From Exophiala sp. HKRS030 (taxonomy: Eukaryota > Ascomycota > Eurotiomycetes > Chaetothyriales > Herpotrichiellaceae), in the NCBI GenBank assembly GCA_023897205.1, contig JAHWDD010000005.1, positions 3,038,001 to 3,102,000 on the forward strand: a stretch of 64,000 bases of DNA. Direction: 5' to 3'. Every line of letters begins with the position of its first letter. The first letter of the stretch is position 1. Positions 1 to 11,548 of the stretch are shown here, piece by piece. The notes under the pieces are model-generated. The model was not told the origin of the DNA and did not search any database. It was given only the letters and a program-made list of their open reading frames with translations. A program made the position numbers and the translations under genes.

Positions 1-420
1 CTCTCACCATCGGTGCTTCTACAGAGCATCGGCGCCATCGTGGCCATGGTGACGGGCAAAGTCATCTTCTCGATCGAAGAGCTCGACGACATTTCGGAGC
101 CGGAATCGCGGAAGCTGACCGACTACTGCCAGCAGATCGCGGCGCTGGACGACCTCTTCCCGCGCGAGGACTCGGCCACCGGCTTCCCGGTCTCCAGCAC
201 CCCGGTGTACGTGTCGTCGTGGTTCCGCTTCCAGTATCTCATCCAGATCCTCGACAGCTCGCTGGTTGACATCCGCTATCTCTGGACAGAGGGCGAGTTG
301 AGCCTCGAGTTCAGTCAGAAGGAAGTCGTGAGCTTCGTCGAGGCTTTGTTCGCCGAGAGCAGGCATAGAAAAGAGGCTATCAATGCCATTCGCGCAAAGA
401 GTGGACCTTGGGATACGTGA
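1..420 (+). CDS. Zw10/Dsl1-type tether subunit, C-terminal part (partial)
   Basis: This is the last ~139 residues of a larger protein whose start lies before the window; the frame is open from base 1. The C-terminus carries the segment YLWTEGELSLEF followed by EVVSFVEALFAES and a short basic helix, which matches my recollection of the C-terminal end of fungal Zw10 homologues. Zw10 proteins act in ER/Golgi vesicle tethering (Dsl1/NRZ complex) and, in animals, at the kinetochore. The stop codon is TGA at 418-420, and an AATAAA-like element near 452 may belong to its 3' end. No intron or defect is seen in this part. The family call rests on one conserved segment, so it is good but not certain. 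Confidence 0.7.
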   Translation, partial: LSPSVLLQSIGAIVAMVTGKVIFSIEELDDISEPESRKLTDYCQQIAALDDLFPREDSATGFPVSSTPVYVSSWFRFQYLIQILDSSLVDIRYLWTEGELSLEFSQKEVVSFVEALFAESRHRKEAINAIRAKSGPWDT

Positions 421-953
421 GAAGCCTCGCGGTGGCTTCCGCGGTTGTCTGAATAAATGTATTGCATATATCTTGGAAAACAACAGAATACCTCTTATTT
501 AATACGATCATGAGTCGACGGAAATGTCTTGAACATAATATCTCATCTATGTGCATGTGCCTATTGATTCAGCGTCCAATCTTTTAACCCTTGCAGGCTT
601 GGGCCATTAAAGACTGGTAGGGGCCAGCGAAAAATCCGTAATGTAAAGACAAATCCTCGCTTCTTATTACCTTGTAGGCAAATGTATAACAGTATTCCTA
701 GCCCGATCCCAGCGATGGCTGTATCTACATCCAAATCGATATTCGTGGCGAGTACTATCCACTACATCCATGTCATCAAGTACTTTCGCTCTAAACACCA
801 ATAGCCCAACAAGGATTCCCAATTCCCGTCTCTTTCATTGACCAGGCCCCGCTAGACCGTTCATAAAATAAATACATGAAGAACTCTGTACGCGCTCAAA
901 ACAAGCAAGAACGAAAAGGATAAAAAAACTACAACTGCTAAAAAGGGCGGCGT
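421..953. other. Intergenic region between convergent genes
   Basis: This holds the 3' flanks of the Zw10-like gene and of the amino-acid permease, which converge. It is AT-rich, with AATAAA-like elements near 452 and 869. No coding frame is supported. Confidence 0.6.
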
Positions 954-3017
954 CTAGCAGAAGAATTTATACCACTTTTTCCAGGTAGGCCAGTTAAGGC
1001 GGTCGGCATACTCCTCCGCGACCAGGACACGGACATTGAACTCTCGTTTACCCGTGAACAGATCCATATCCCTAAGCTTGATGATCTCAGTTTTCTTCCA
1101 GAACTTGTATGCAAGGTACATGATCAAGACCACGGGTGCGGCGAGGTAGGCCTGGAAGAAATTGATGACGAGTTCGCGGGTGGACATGTCACGCCACCCA
1201 ACGGGTGAAAAGCCTGTCCAAAACTGGGCCATCAATACCAGCATATTGAAAATGAGGCCGATCCACGACCCGATCACGCCCACAGGCGACCGGAACGCCA
1301 GCTCGTCGAGCGTGTGGCCTTGTAGTGCCCAGGCATGGCGAAATCGAATGTGCGCAAGGCAGATAGATGACCAAGTGAAGATGGAGCTCAAGCCGCTCAA
1401 AGCCAACATCCAATTGAAGGCGTCAGTTTGTTTGTGGGTTGCTGCAAGATAGCCTAAGCCGCCTAGTACCGAGGCCAGAATAATGGCATACAAGGGTCGA
1501 CCTTTACGGTCGATGTATGCGAGAAACTGTGGAGCTTGTCGCTGTTCTGCCAGGGCAGCTAAGGTTCGGGAACTACCATAGATGGCTGAATTGCCGACGC
1601 TCAGAACTGATATCATGATGACAACGTTCATGACGCTCGGGAGAACTTCGAGGCCAGCATTCTGGATTGAAATAACAAATGGTGACGCTCTGATATGAGT
1701 CAATGGAGTCAGCCTCTTGCCGTTGGAAAAACGGAAGTACCGCGTGGACAAGGAGGAATACGTACGTGGCATCGGCGGAGCTTCGCCCATTCAGCAATCT
1801 CGGATCATCGTATGCGACGATGGTCCCAACCAACAGCAAGCTCACAACGTAGAACAACGTGATACGCCAGAAGACTTGTTTGATGGCGCTTGGCAGTGCT
1901 TTTCTCGGGTTTTCTGTTTCGGCGGCAGCTAAGCCAACCAATTCGGTTCCTGCGAATGCAAAGGCCGCGGTCACAAATGTACTGCAAAGACCTTTGAACC
2001 CATTGTGAAATGCTCCTGGGTTGTGCCACAGCTTGAAGCCCAGATAGCTTCCATCTGGACGGCCAAATTCATCAGAGCCTCCCATAATATTTATGAGGAT
2101 TCCCAGTATGCTATGATTAAGTGTTAGCAGAAGACGAGTCAAAGAATGGTTCCGGGTGAAGACTTACATATATCCAATGACGGCGGTGACCTTGATCACG
2201 GAGAAGACAAACTCAGCTTCGCCGTAGCCCTTGACACCGCAAAAGTTGATGGCGACGATCAAGATCAAGAAGATGGTGACCCATGCAGCATTTAGCTGGA
2301 TATCTCGAACCCAGTAGTCCACGGTGATTGACGCAGCCACAATCTCCAATGGCAGGACCACAAGCCATTGCATCGCATAGTTAACTCCCATACTGAAACC
2401 CATGCCGGGTCGAGGAATCGTGTCGAATATGCGGCGAAGGATCCGGCCACAGGGAACAAAACTGCCAACTCGCCGAGTGCTTGAATTGTACAGTACATCA
2501 TGACACCCGTAAGACTGAAAGCCAGTAGAAGTGATGCGGGCCCGCCTGCATAGAGGCTCATGTCAGCATTAATCCTAGTCAAGGGAGACATTGTTCTCTG
2601 AGGGTTGCAGTACTAACCATACGCCAGGGCCTTACCACTGCCCACAAATAATCCAGTCCCTATCCAGAACAACAATCAGCAAACCATAGTCGCACCGAAA
2701 TATGCGAAACTCCTCATTCGGGCGCAAAGCTAACCTATTGATCCTCCTATGGCAATCATCTGAAGATGTCTACCCTTCAACCGTCGCAACAGGGGACTCA
2801 TGGCCGTAGCCTGAGCAGCGGCCTCGGCATCGTAGAGACTGCCTCTCTTATCTGTTGCACTGAAACTGGCACTGCGGGTGACACTGGCGTTGGGGTCTCG
2901 CTGGAAACTCTCCCTCAGCCGTGTCGCAAACGACCTCTTTACCATACCCATATCGCCTTCGTAAGCCGATGGTCCGGACGATGACTCGGGACTCCAAGCC
3001 TTCTTGTCCGGATCCAT
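954..3017 (-). CDS. Amino-acid permease, AAT/YAT family (frameshift near 2400)
   Basis: Plasma-membrane amino-acid transporter of the fungal APC superfamily. The exons on the minus strand are 3017-2735, 2659-2618, 2545-2168, 2110-1766 and 1689-954; all introns are GT-AG (57-76 nt). A hydrophilic N-terminus leads into the first membrane helix with the family signature GGSIGTGLFVGSG, split by an intron. About a dozen hydrophobic segments follow. The protein ends in an aromatic-Cys tail (KFFC), comparable to the FWC end that is palmitoylated in yeast permeases. The reading frame breaks in exon 3. After RFLDPAW the expected GFSMGVNYAMQWL continues in another frame, which requires one extra G in the run complementary to 2400-2402. 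With that base the coding length is 1785 nt (594 aa). Substrate specificity cannot be told from sequence. Confidence 0.88.
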
Positions 3018-4069
3018 GGTTCAAAATTGTAGATGTATGACGAGTGGATGTGTTGGGATCAAGTTCAGAGTCGTGGTAGTTTCGTCGTATCTCAAGCTTG
3101 AGAATCAAATGGAGGTTGGGTAGTATAGGTCGTGCGTGGGGTGTGTCTTATCTCGTGCGCCGTTGGGGATCGAGCAGGCGTGTCATCGTTGTCTGTGGGA
3201 AGTGCTAGGACTCGTCTTTTGCATGAGGTATATTTGTGTCGTGCGACGACAATGTGGTGGATGTTGTGGGAAAACGAAGAGCAGGAAGCAGTCTCGAGAC
3301 TCGAGATCTGGAACGACTGCGGTTCTTAGACAAGCGCAGGTGAGGTGCCACTGCCACTACTGCGGGCCAACTGGAAAGAGGGAGATAACCGTTCTCACCA
3401 AGCGCGAGCCCGCGGACCGAGAAGCACTTCAATTGGCTACTACTGATAAGGGTCTCGGGCGTGGCGTTAGGACATGATAACGGGTGCACACACCACGACA
3501 CACCCACTCAACCGCCTGTGCCCGTGCCCGTGCCTGTGCGGGTGCCACCGATGCTATCACGCCCAGGTGACGCCTAACTGATCAGGCCTTTGAGCCTGTC
3601 TTGCTTAACTACAGATTGTAGCCTCACACAGGGTTCCCAGTGTTTCAGGTTTCAGGTTTCAGGTTCAAGGTTCCAAGACTCGACCTACTGTGTTCCCATG
3701 TACACGTGATATCTCATAAAGCCTGAACCACCATTGAGGGATTACTTCCAGCAACAGGAACTCGTAGGATATAGCTAAATGGAAGCATCACTTTAGATTT
3801 ACACGTAATTTCAAAAACTCAGTATTACCTCTCGCATCTATAATACAACCACGGCGAGACTTATTGACGCCTTCCTGTTCATTATTCATCATGGGGCATG
3901 CCACATCAGGCCATAGGAGGGGAATATCCCTAGACTTCTGAGGCTCGAGAGTAGTCACATCATTGAACATGAGACCCAGGATCCTCGCAGCTTGAATGAA
4001 TCTCACTGGGTGTTCGGGATGACGCCAATTTATGTTAAATCGCCATCCGTGCCAACGATGGCCACGTCT
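3018..4069. other. Intergenic region, promoter side of the permease
   Basis: About 1 kb lies between the permease start and the end of the next minus-strand gene. It contains GTGCCC-type short repeats near 3517-3545 and a small TTTCAGG tandem repeat near 3643. Open frames here are short, lack recognisable domains and look like chance. Confidence 0.5.
3643..3663. repeat. Three perfect TTTCAGG copies
   Basis: The 7-base unit TTTCAGG occurs three times head to tail, followed by a decayed TTCAAGG copy. It is a local microsatellite with no evident role. Confidence 0.8.
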
Positions 4070-5332
4070 TCATGTGGGATCCTGGCTGTTACCGAGGGAC
4101 GTCCGCCTACTCGACACCTCGGATCTGTGCAGGCTCATAGCTGGGTCCAGAGAAGCTGTATCTTCTAGACCCGACTGTGTTGATGGTGTAGCCGTTATTT
4201 CGCTCGATTCGTTCAATTCACTTTCCTTTGCCTCTCTGCCTATTTGTGTTGATCCGAGTCCTCGTTCGAGAGCAAGACGATGAGCGGCCTTCCTCTTCTG
4301 AGCTATCTCCATCTCTTCATCGCGCTCTAAATGCTCTTCTTGTTGCTTTAAATCAAACAGTGTTGGTGCATGCTGATGATCATTAACCGGTAGGGGTGAG
4401 ATCGGCACAAGACTCTTTTGTGACGGCGACCGCTGGCCTTTGCCATTAGGACTAATGATGGACTTCGATGAAGGCGTCCGTGTATTCCGTCTCGATCCAG
4501 CGGGACGTTTGGAGCCTGACGTCTTGGTTTTGCCGCTTGCTTGATCATCATTCAATCCCTGGTTCGTCATTCGTCGACTCAGTGCAACTGCAAATTCATC
4601 GTCAATTGGCACAGCATCGTCTTCTTCATCGCTCATGATGAGATCTCCACGTGAACTCCGAGAACCTGTGGTGGATCTCGAAGTCGTCGTATCACTACGT
4701 TGACGCCCGTGGGCTTTCTTCCATTTTTGCCCGTCGTCTTCGGGCTCCTCAATCAGAGGCTCAGCTTCATCAGTCCTAGGCCTCAGACCGCCAGGATGCT
4801 CCTGTAAATCTGCCGCAGATGGCTTATAGCGCAAGGTTCTACTACCAATCTTCCAAGGCAAGCGCTCCAGAAATCCCAAATATGATGACCCAGGTATAAT
4901 CGTCGGATCCTGGTCTGAGTCCGGTTGAATGCCAGTCGGTTTCCGTCGCCCACGGGAGCCATAACTCATCGCGCGTTGTCTTTGGGGCTGGCTAGACTGT
5001 GATCCTCTTCCAGCAAGCAGACTGTCCAGCTCGTCAGTGCCCCAACCGAGCGTAGTATCATTAGCTGCTGCTTCATCGTCATCCCAAGCATCATAAAAAT
5101 CAAAGTTATATTCTGCTCGGCCGCGCGATCTCCCTCTCTTTCGTCTTGAATTGGGATCTCTACTCGGGAAGCAAGGTGCGGTGCAGTCGTAAAGGCATGA
5201 TTTGAGTCCTGCTAGGCACGGGTCGATATACAGTTGGGTAAATGTGTAGATGTTCTCTTGCGCCGTCTGATTGGCAGACTCGAGATTATGGGAGAGGTTA
5301 TGAAGGGTTTGGCGGAATTCAGGATTGTTCAT
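4070..5332 (-). CDS. Conserved fungal protein of unknown function
   Basis: A single-exon protein of 420 aa. The first ~110 residues look structured. They contain a helical N-terminus, a cysteine cluster (CLAGLKSCLYDCTAPC) around residues 39-54, a basic patch and the acidic motif FDFYDAWDDDE, then LGWGTDELDSLLAG. A second conserved block, YLGFLERLPWKIG, lies near residues 151-163. The rest is low complexity, rich in Ser, Arg and Asp/Glu, with a coiled segment near the end (HLERDEEMEIAQKRKAAHRLALERG). From memory, this arrangement occurs in proteins annotated only as hypothetical in many filamentous ascomycetes. No function can be assigned. The gene is divergent from the methyltransferase gene and shares its ~680-bp upstream region. 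Confidence 0.8.
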   Translation of the reverse strand: MNNPEFRQTLHNLSHNLESANQTAQENIYTFTQLYIDPCLAGLKSCLYDCTAPCFPSRDPNSRRKRGRSRGRAEYNFDFYDAWDDDEAAANDTTLGWGTDELDSLLAGRGSQSSQPQRQRAMSYGSRGRRKPTGIQPDSDQDPTIIPGSSYLGFLERLPWKIGSRTLRYKPSAADLQEHPGGLRPRTDEAEPLIEEPEDDGQKWKKAHGRQRSDTTTSRSTTGSRSSRGDLIMSDEEDDAVPIDDEFAVALSRRMTNQGLNDDQASGKTKTSGSKRPAGSRRNTRTPSSKSIISPNGKGQRSPSQKSLVPISPLPVNDHQHAPTLFDLKQQEEHLERDEEMEIAQKRKAAHRLALERGLGSTQIGREAKESELNESSEITATPSTQSGLEDTASLDPAMSLHRSEVSSRRTSLGNSQDPT

Positions 5333-6010
5333 CTTGAGGAGTGTTGGGATGAGATCAAGTCGGGTATGAGAGTTGAAACACCGCGGCGCAGGTTATATGA
5401 TCGGGACTATGCGCTATAACAATGCGCTCGAGTGCCCGACTTGCCATGCCTCTAGCGATTTCATGAGGCTTGATGGGACATGAAGAAAGGTCGTTGGCAG
5501 TGACCCAGTAGTGATCAGTGTAATCTATATCCGGGGGCGGGTCTTTGCAATATTGGATCAGACGTCACGGACCGGAATAACGTCTTCGGTATCCGGAAGC
5601 GGCGCAAGTTATTTCCGACTCATAAAACTCACCATGAACACACACAAGTCACGTGCTGGTGCCGTGAGGACAAGAAGCTGGTCTATCCTTTCATCATCCA
5701 AGCTTTGGGATCGAGTTCTACGCTCTTAGGAAGGACAGTTGACCAGTTCCGTCGTTATAGACCGTCGATTCCACGTGCGACTGCAACACTATCCCGAGCA
5801 GCTGCGAGTGTGAGAATGCAAGTCCACGAAAGTGGGTAGTATCCTCACATTCGGCGAGGCATAAAGTCAGCCTAGGCGGCGCAAGATGGGTAGATACTCC
5901 GCTGTACTTAATCTTGGCGGGCTTGCCAGCAAAGTGAGATTGTGAGCAAAAGCAAGTTTCAATCCTTTCCACACTCTTCGACGTCTTTTCTGGACTTGCA
6001 GTACTCTATC
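5333..6010. promoter_or_regulatory. Divergent promoter region
   Basis: About 680 bp separates two genes that point away from each other (the 420-aa protein and the methyltransferase). It must hold both promoters. No coding frame is supported, and no specific binding site can be named with confidence. Confidence 0.55.
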
Positions 6011-7110
6011 ATGGTACATTACATCCGCTTCCTGCGCACACCACAGGTACAAGCATCCAAGAGATTAAGAGAGGTGAATGCAGTAATCGCTGTGACAACT
6101 GACTTGGGCGATGCGCTCCTTGCCGAGAATCTTGAATTGACGATTGAGTTGAGCGATGCCCATAATTCAAATGAGATCCTACAAGTCAGCAAAGCCCAAT
6201 GGCTGAGCAGCTCTCGCGCTCTCAAATTCTCGATTGCATACCAGTCCAAGCATGTTGCCAGGACAGCCAGATTGCATGTTACGAGTGAAGCAACAGTATC
6301 TTCTCTTCGTGCAACGCGGGTACCTGAGCTTCTCGATGTTTGGAGTGACTGCTTTACTTTATCAAGTAACCTTCAGAGCGAGCCGGTTGTTGAAAGACAA
6401 TTAGTTCTCCCCAACAATAGTCGCGCAAAGATCTGGGAGGAAACTGGGGACAGTATTGCAAGACACATCTGGCACGGTGATCACCTTCCATCCCCCGCAA
6501 TGATTGACTGACTTTACAAAGGGACGCTAGTCTAGGTTTCTTGATATATCTTCGCCAGGCCCTTCAACTGCGTACCGCAGAAACAAGCGAAATAGCCGAG
6601 CTTGTACAGCTGAGCAAATCAAGGCGATTGAATGTATTGGAACTTGGAGCCGGATGTGGCATTGTGGGGATTGCTTTTGCGCAGTTGGTGAAAAGCGATA
6701 TGTTGCTCACAGACCTTGAGGATGCCCAGGACATTCTGATTAAAAACATTGGTTGCGCCTCCCCACTGGCAGGCTCCAAGATTCAAACGCGGAATCTGGA
6801 TTGGGCAGCAGGACCTGATGATAGTTTCAATGCACAATTCGATCTTGTTTTGGTATCAGATTGCATCTACAATCCAGACAGCAGCGTTCATCTGGTAGAG
6901 ACCTTGAGACAATTGGCCAAACGTGCACCGAAAGTACTGATTTTGGTCGGATTCAAACGTCGCCACGAGGCTGACACTGTCTTCTTCGACAAGATGAAAG
7001 AGACAGATTTCCAGATTGTGGAAAGCAGCACGATAGCTTTGCCACATACTCTCACGGACCACGATACCGAAGCGCCTACCGTTGAGTTTTTTACCTATAG
7101 AATCGCATGA
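6011..7110 (+). CDS. METTL21/EEF2KMT-like protein methyltransferase
   Basis: S-adenosylmethionine-dependent methyltransferase of the lysine-methyltransferase group (Methyltransf_16), 346 aa. The exons are 6011-6476 and 6536-7110, with a 59-nt intron. The N-terminal ~150 residues are a family-specific domain starting MVHYIRFLRTP. The catalytic Rossmann fold begins after the intron. It has the SAM-binding motif VLELGAGCGIVGIAFAQL and the post-II segment DLVLVSDCIYN, the DxxY-type motif of this family. ATG at 6011 is chosen because MxHYIRFLKTP-like starts are usual in fungal homologues. Likely substrates are a lysine on translation factors or chaperones, but this is inferred from the family only. 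An arginine or N-terminal methyltransferase of the same fold cannot be excluded. Confidence 0.85.
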
Positions 7111-7446
7111 AACGGATGCCTTCCATCCTAAGGATGTGAGGAACCACGGTACCAACGCAACAAGCAAGGTCTTCCCTACCTTTGACACCTTTATCGTGGA
7201 CAATGTGGGCACTCCTGAACGACGGACACCAAGGTGGCCCACGGTCGCCCTATGATGCATTGATAACTGTGGGGAATTTGGCAATTCTTGGCAAGTTATT
7301 CGCTCCAAGGCACAGTCACGTGACTGCTGGGCACGCACAAGAAAAATTCGTCCTGCCCTGCCGTGCCCTGGCTCAAGATGCGGCGAAGGAAAGGCCGGTG
7401 ACGTGGTTGGATTAGCGCTGATTCACCAATTTTCACTGTCGGAATG

Positions 7447-7989
7447 TTTCTCGTGGGTCGCCGAATTTGCCCTTTGCCCTTTGCCCCCACCAACCTGTCG
7501 TCGATCGATAAATTAATTTCTTATCGACGAAATCCAAACGACCTTCTTCACACCTCTTGGTCTCAAATCAACCCGAATTCCTCTTGAAGGCACCGATCAA
7601 CGCAATCCCGAGTATCTGGACAAGATACATCCTTTGAAACCCCAAAGACTGCCTTTGGTCATCAAAGGCATCGCAGAGAACACGGCCCAAACATCATTTT
7701 GCCTTCGTTTTCAAACTGCATCTTCTTCCAAACATCGACACATTCTCAATACTCGTCCACCTCCCACTGAAGACACCGCAACCACAGGTACCGCTGTTGC
7801 TGTTTCCGTTTGAGACCCCACTCCATTTAGTCCAAACCCATCAGCTGCCGCATAGGTCACTACTCGAGGTTCTTCCTCTTCAGGAGGGGAGTCGCTGAGG
7901 CAAAGCCAACGTCCGATCGGAGCCGAGTCACGAAAGCCTCCCTAACACTCATTCAAAGGCTTTTCAACTGATCAAATCTACTATCTTGC
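7447..7989 (+). promoter_or_regulatory. ATG-free leader upstream of ornithine decarboxylase
   Basis: No ATG occurs between the one at 7444 and the start at 7990, a stretch of over 540 nt. The stretch is rich in C and A with pyrimidine tracts, like a transcribed fungal 5' leader. The sequence before it (7111-7446) holds the 3' end of the methyltransferase gene and probable promoter DNA. A leader of this length fits a gene regulated after transcription. The transcript start and any leader intron cannot be fixed from sequence. Confidence 0.5.
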
Positions 7990-9348
7990 ATGGTTATGGC
8001 CCCATCTGCTATTCACATTGACTACAACGAAATTTCAACTTTGAGTCACAGTAAACTTGACATCATCAACCACAATCATGGCAATGATTCCGAAGTGACT
8101 GGCTTTGCCTCAAAGGCATTGGTGCAAAAGGTGTTGAAGGAAAGGATCGGTCGCATTGACTTGGACACATGCGAACCTGGCGAAGAAGATGCTTTCTATG
8201 TCGCTGATCTTGGCGAAATTTATCGCCAGCATCTTCGATGGAAACTTAACCTTGGCAGAGTGAAACCCTTCTATGGTGAGTCAATATCGAATAAGGCACT
8301 GAATTGTTACTGAAGCATTGCAGCGGTAAAATGCAACCCAGATAAAGAAGTATTGCGTCTTCTGGCTTCCCTCGGTACCGGCTTCGATTGTGCGTCTAGG
8401 GCTGAGATTGACATGGTTCTCGATCTTGGCGTAGCACCCAATCGCATCATCTACGCCCAACCGTGCAAGACCAAATCATACCTCCGACACGCTCGTAAGG
8501 TTGGTGTCACTCAAATGACCTTTGACAACACCGACGAACTTCGCAAAATCAAAGATTGTTTTCCAGACGCCGATTTGGTCCTCCGAATTTCAACTGAAGA
8601 CTCGGCCAGTCTCTGTCGACTGAGTGTCAAGTATGGCGCGAACCTTGACGACACTGATGGACTGCTCAGCTTGGCTCGCGAGCTTGACCTGAATGTCGTG
8701 GGTGTGAGCTTCCACGTCGGATCTGGGGCAAGTGATCCGAACTCTTTCGCCCAAGCTGTCAAGGATGCTCGCCAAGTCTTCGACCGAGCGGCTGATTTTG
8801 GTTTCGATCTCAAAATGTTAGATGTTGGGGGAGGCTTCGTCGATGAAACGTTCGAACTGTTCGCTGGTAATCTCAATGAAGCCCTTGAGGAGCACTTTCC
8901 GCCTCATATTCGAGTTATTGGCGAGCCTGGCCGATACTACGCATCGAACGCCTTCACCCTAGCAACGAATATCATTGCTAGGCGTGAAGTGGCAGTCGAC
9001 CGTCCGGGCGAGAAGGGCTATATGTTGTACATGAACGACGGCGTCTATGGGAATTTCTCCAACATCATTTTTGACCATCAACATCCTGTTCCACAAGTCT
9101 TATCCAAGAACTCTCATGGAAGCAAACTTACAGAATATTCCATCTGGGGCCCGACTTGTGACGGAATTGACGTCATCTCTGAAAGATACTTCTTGCCTGG
9201 AGTTCTTGACGTTGGTGATTGGTTGTTCTTTGAGAACATGGGAGCCTATACCAAGTGCTCTGCCACCAAATTCAACGGGTTCAGCGACGATCATGAAGTA
9301 CTTTATATCTCGAGTGAACCTGGTGCCTCGGCACTATTGGGTTACTAA
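7990..9348 (+). CDS. Ornithine decarboxylase
   Basis: PLP-dependent decarboxylase that converts ornithine to putrescine, the first committed step of polyamine synthesis. The exons are 7990-8275 and 8324-9348, with a 48-nt intron that falls inside the PLP-lysine motif. The 436-aa product has YAVKCNPD with the PLP lysine at about residue 98. It also has FHVGSG, the phosphate-binding glycine loop DVGGGF, GEPGRYY and the catalytic-cysteine motif WGPTCDGIDV (Cys ~374). All main catalytic motifs are present and the frame is intact. Two ATGs lie close together (7990 and 7996). The second has the better context (gttATGgcc), so the mature start may be two codons in. The gene is the fungal SPE1/spe-1 orthologue by family. 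Confidence 0.96.
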
Positions 9349-10341
9349 GCCACCAACCAACAAAGCTGGGGAGGAGGAATGAACTGAACGGGACGTGGAG
9401 GAATTTTCATTTTTGTTATCACACTCTCATTTTACAGAATTTATAGAACTAGTTTGGTGCGATGTGGTCCCCATGTGTATCATGGGTTGATTCAATTCGA
9501 TAAATTCAGCTCTGCTGATTTCTCCCTTTATATTTCTCTCACTTGCTGGAACGTTCTGATTCTGAAGTACAAATCTGGCGTATAGCTATCAGGCTTGGGA
9601 ACTTCTAGACTGCTGGTGGTCCGAGCACCTGGTCAGCCCCTCTGAGTTCCATTTTTAACACGGAAAATGCCTGTGGCTGTGCGACTTGACTCCTTGAAAC
9701 TCGAGCCTCGTTCGTTTTGATTCGTGATTGTCACGATTTCACAAGTTCGATGCCTTGAATTCTGTTTTCCCCATCATGCAGTGACAACATCTTCCTGGCA
9801 ACTCAGCACCTTGAACCTCATGCTTCAGGGCCCTAGTAGATCTGGTCATAATTCGGTGAGTCGTACTTTCTCGTATGCCCATATCACGGTGCCTTATGCG
9901 CACACGGCTATCCCGTAGAACTACACTCCGCTGTATTGAGAGAAGCGGCGGAAACTCAAGCGCAAGATCGACATTTGCCACGATTTGCCGAATCGCTACA
10001 GGCCACCTGGTGCGGGCGATTGGCGGCCATTCAAAAACCAACGAGCAGCTTCGTGCCAATGCTGGCGAGCAAGCTCAACACTTCGCATTCATTTGATGTC
10101 ATATTTTCGCCCGCGAGAAGAGCACAAGTGGTCTCAAGTCGTCGATAGGATCCACTTTGATTTTTCCCATCAAGATTCTGTCTCTTAACGCTTTCCTCAG
10201 GGCGCAATAATCTCGCTTTCGCACTCCGTGATTCAAGCCTCAGTTCCGGAGTTTGCTTCGCTTTCCTGACTTCGACCTCAAGAAATTTTTACATATGCTA
10301 TAGATCTGCGGATCTCGTATCTGTCAATAGAACGCTTCGAT
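9349..10341. other. Intergenic region, no gene supported
   Basis: Nearly 1 kb lies between ornithine decarboxylase and the COG0523 GTPase. Several open frames of 64-106 codons overlap one another near 9724-10188 on both strands. None has a recognisable motif or a convincing splice pattern. It probably holds the decarboxylase 3' end and the GTPase promoter. Confidence 0.5.
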
Positions 10342-11548
10342 ATGTCTCCTATACCCGTAACAATCATTACGGGGTTTCTAGGAAGTGGTAAGACTACCTT
10401 GATCTTGAATCTGATACCTCAACTTCCCAAGTCGTATAAAGTGAGTCTCCGTGACCTTCACCCTTATTCCATCCTCTCCTCAAAGTCTCAAAAGTTGCAC
10501 TGTCTCCGAGACCAACCGCAAAGAAGCCATCCGATTCTGATATTCAGATCAAAAATAGCTCGCTCTGCTCAAGAATGAGTTCGGGGATTTGGCCGTCGAT
10601 TCTCAACTCGCGAGCTCGGCATCGATCTCGGGTGTACGAGAGCTTCTGAACGGCTGTATCTGCTGCAATCTTGTTGGACAGCTCAGTGATGCGCTGTTTC
10701 AACTCCGTGACACCGTCAACCCCAGCCGAATCATCATCGAGACTTCTGGATCTGCTTTTCCCGCCACCTTGGCCATGGAAATCAATCGCGTGGCGCGAGA
10801 AAACCCAGGTTCTTTCATCCTGGACGGAGTGATCAGTGTCATTGATGTCGAAAATTGGAAGGGCTATGATGATACGAGCTACACGGCCAAAATGCAGGCC
10901 AAGTACACCGATCTGGTTGTATTCAATAAGTGGGAATTGGTGGACGAACGCAAGTTTGAGGACGCACTGGACAGAGTTGGTGATTTGGATCTTCAGGTGG
11001 CATGGGTCAAGAGTCAGAAGGGGTGGGTAGACATTGAACTTGTCATGGGAATCGACGGTGCATTAGTCCGAGAACAAGGCCTTCGAGGTGCTATTGAAAT
11101 CAACGAAGACCACGTTCACGACAGCCACAATCACATCAATGGATATCACAGTCACGTCGACCGTCACCAGGAGGAAGTCGAAGTCCTCAGTGTTGTTTTA
11201 AGTAATGCAGACACCTCACGCCCGCCACAGGGTGTAGTGCTAGAGTCTTTTGAAGATTTGCTTCTTGGCGCTCCAAAGGATGAGGTGTACCGCATAAAAG
11301 GCTTGATCCTGTCGTCGAAGCCACCACCGGACTCCACTGGAGTCTCCAAGCCCAGTATCGCTGTGGATTCGGAGGGCCAGAGTTTATATGTTCTGAACTG
11401 GGCATTTGGGCGGTGGACATACACACCACTTCCAGGCACGGCATTTAAAGCGATGGAGCAAGCGAGTGCACGTCTCACTTTCATTTTGGCTAGAGGTGAG
11501 TCCAGCAAATGGATCCGACGACTGGAGAGGGGGATTTCATTGCACTAG
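10342..11548 (+). CDS. COG0523 (CobW/ZNG1-like) metal-chaperone GTPase
   Basis: G3E-family GTPase of 362 aa, of the group that hands metal ions, often zinc, to client enzymes. The exons are 10342-10440 and 10559-11548; the intron is 118 nt. The N-terminus begins directly with the P-loop ITGFLGSGKTT. The conserved metal-binding CxCC motif follows as GCICC, then IIETSGSAFP and the ...DVEN switch region; the guanine-specificity motif is VFNKWEL (NKxE/D type). A histidine-rich stretch (DHVHDSHNHINGYHSH) lies between the GTPase domain and the CobW C-terminal domain. The C-terminal part is complete (YVLNWAFGRWTYTP). Which protein is served cannot be told; zinc is the most likely metal for eukaryotic members. 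Confidence 0.9.

Noticed and set aside
2392..2410. Programmed ribosomal frameshifting as a cause of the frame breaks
   Set aside because: The eleven sites share no slippery heptamer or downstream structure that I can see and affect unrelated genes, so missing bases in the assembly explain them better.
9724..10188. Cluster of overlapping frames on both strands
   Set aside because: Frames of 64-106 codons overlap in several phases without a preferred one; no motif or good splice pair was found.
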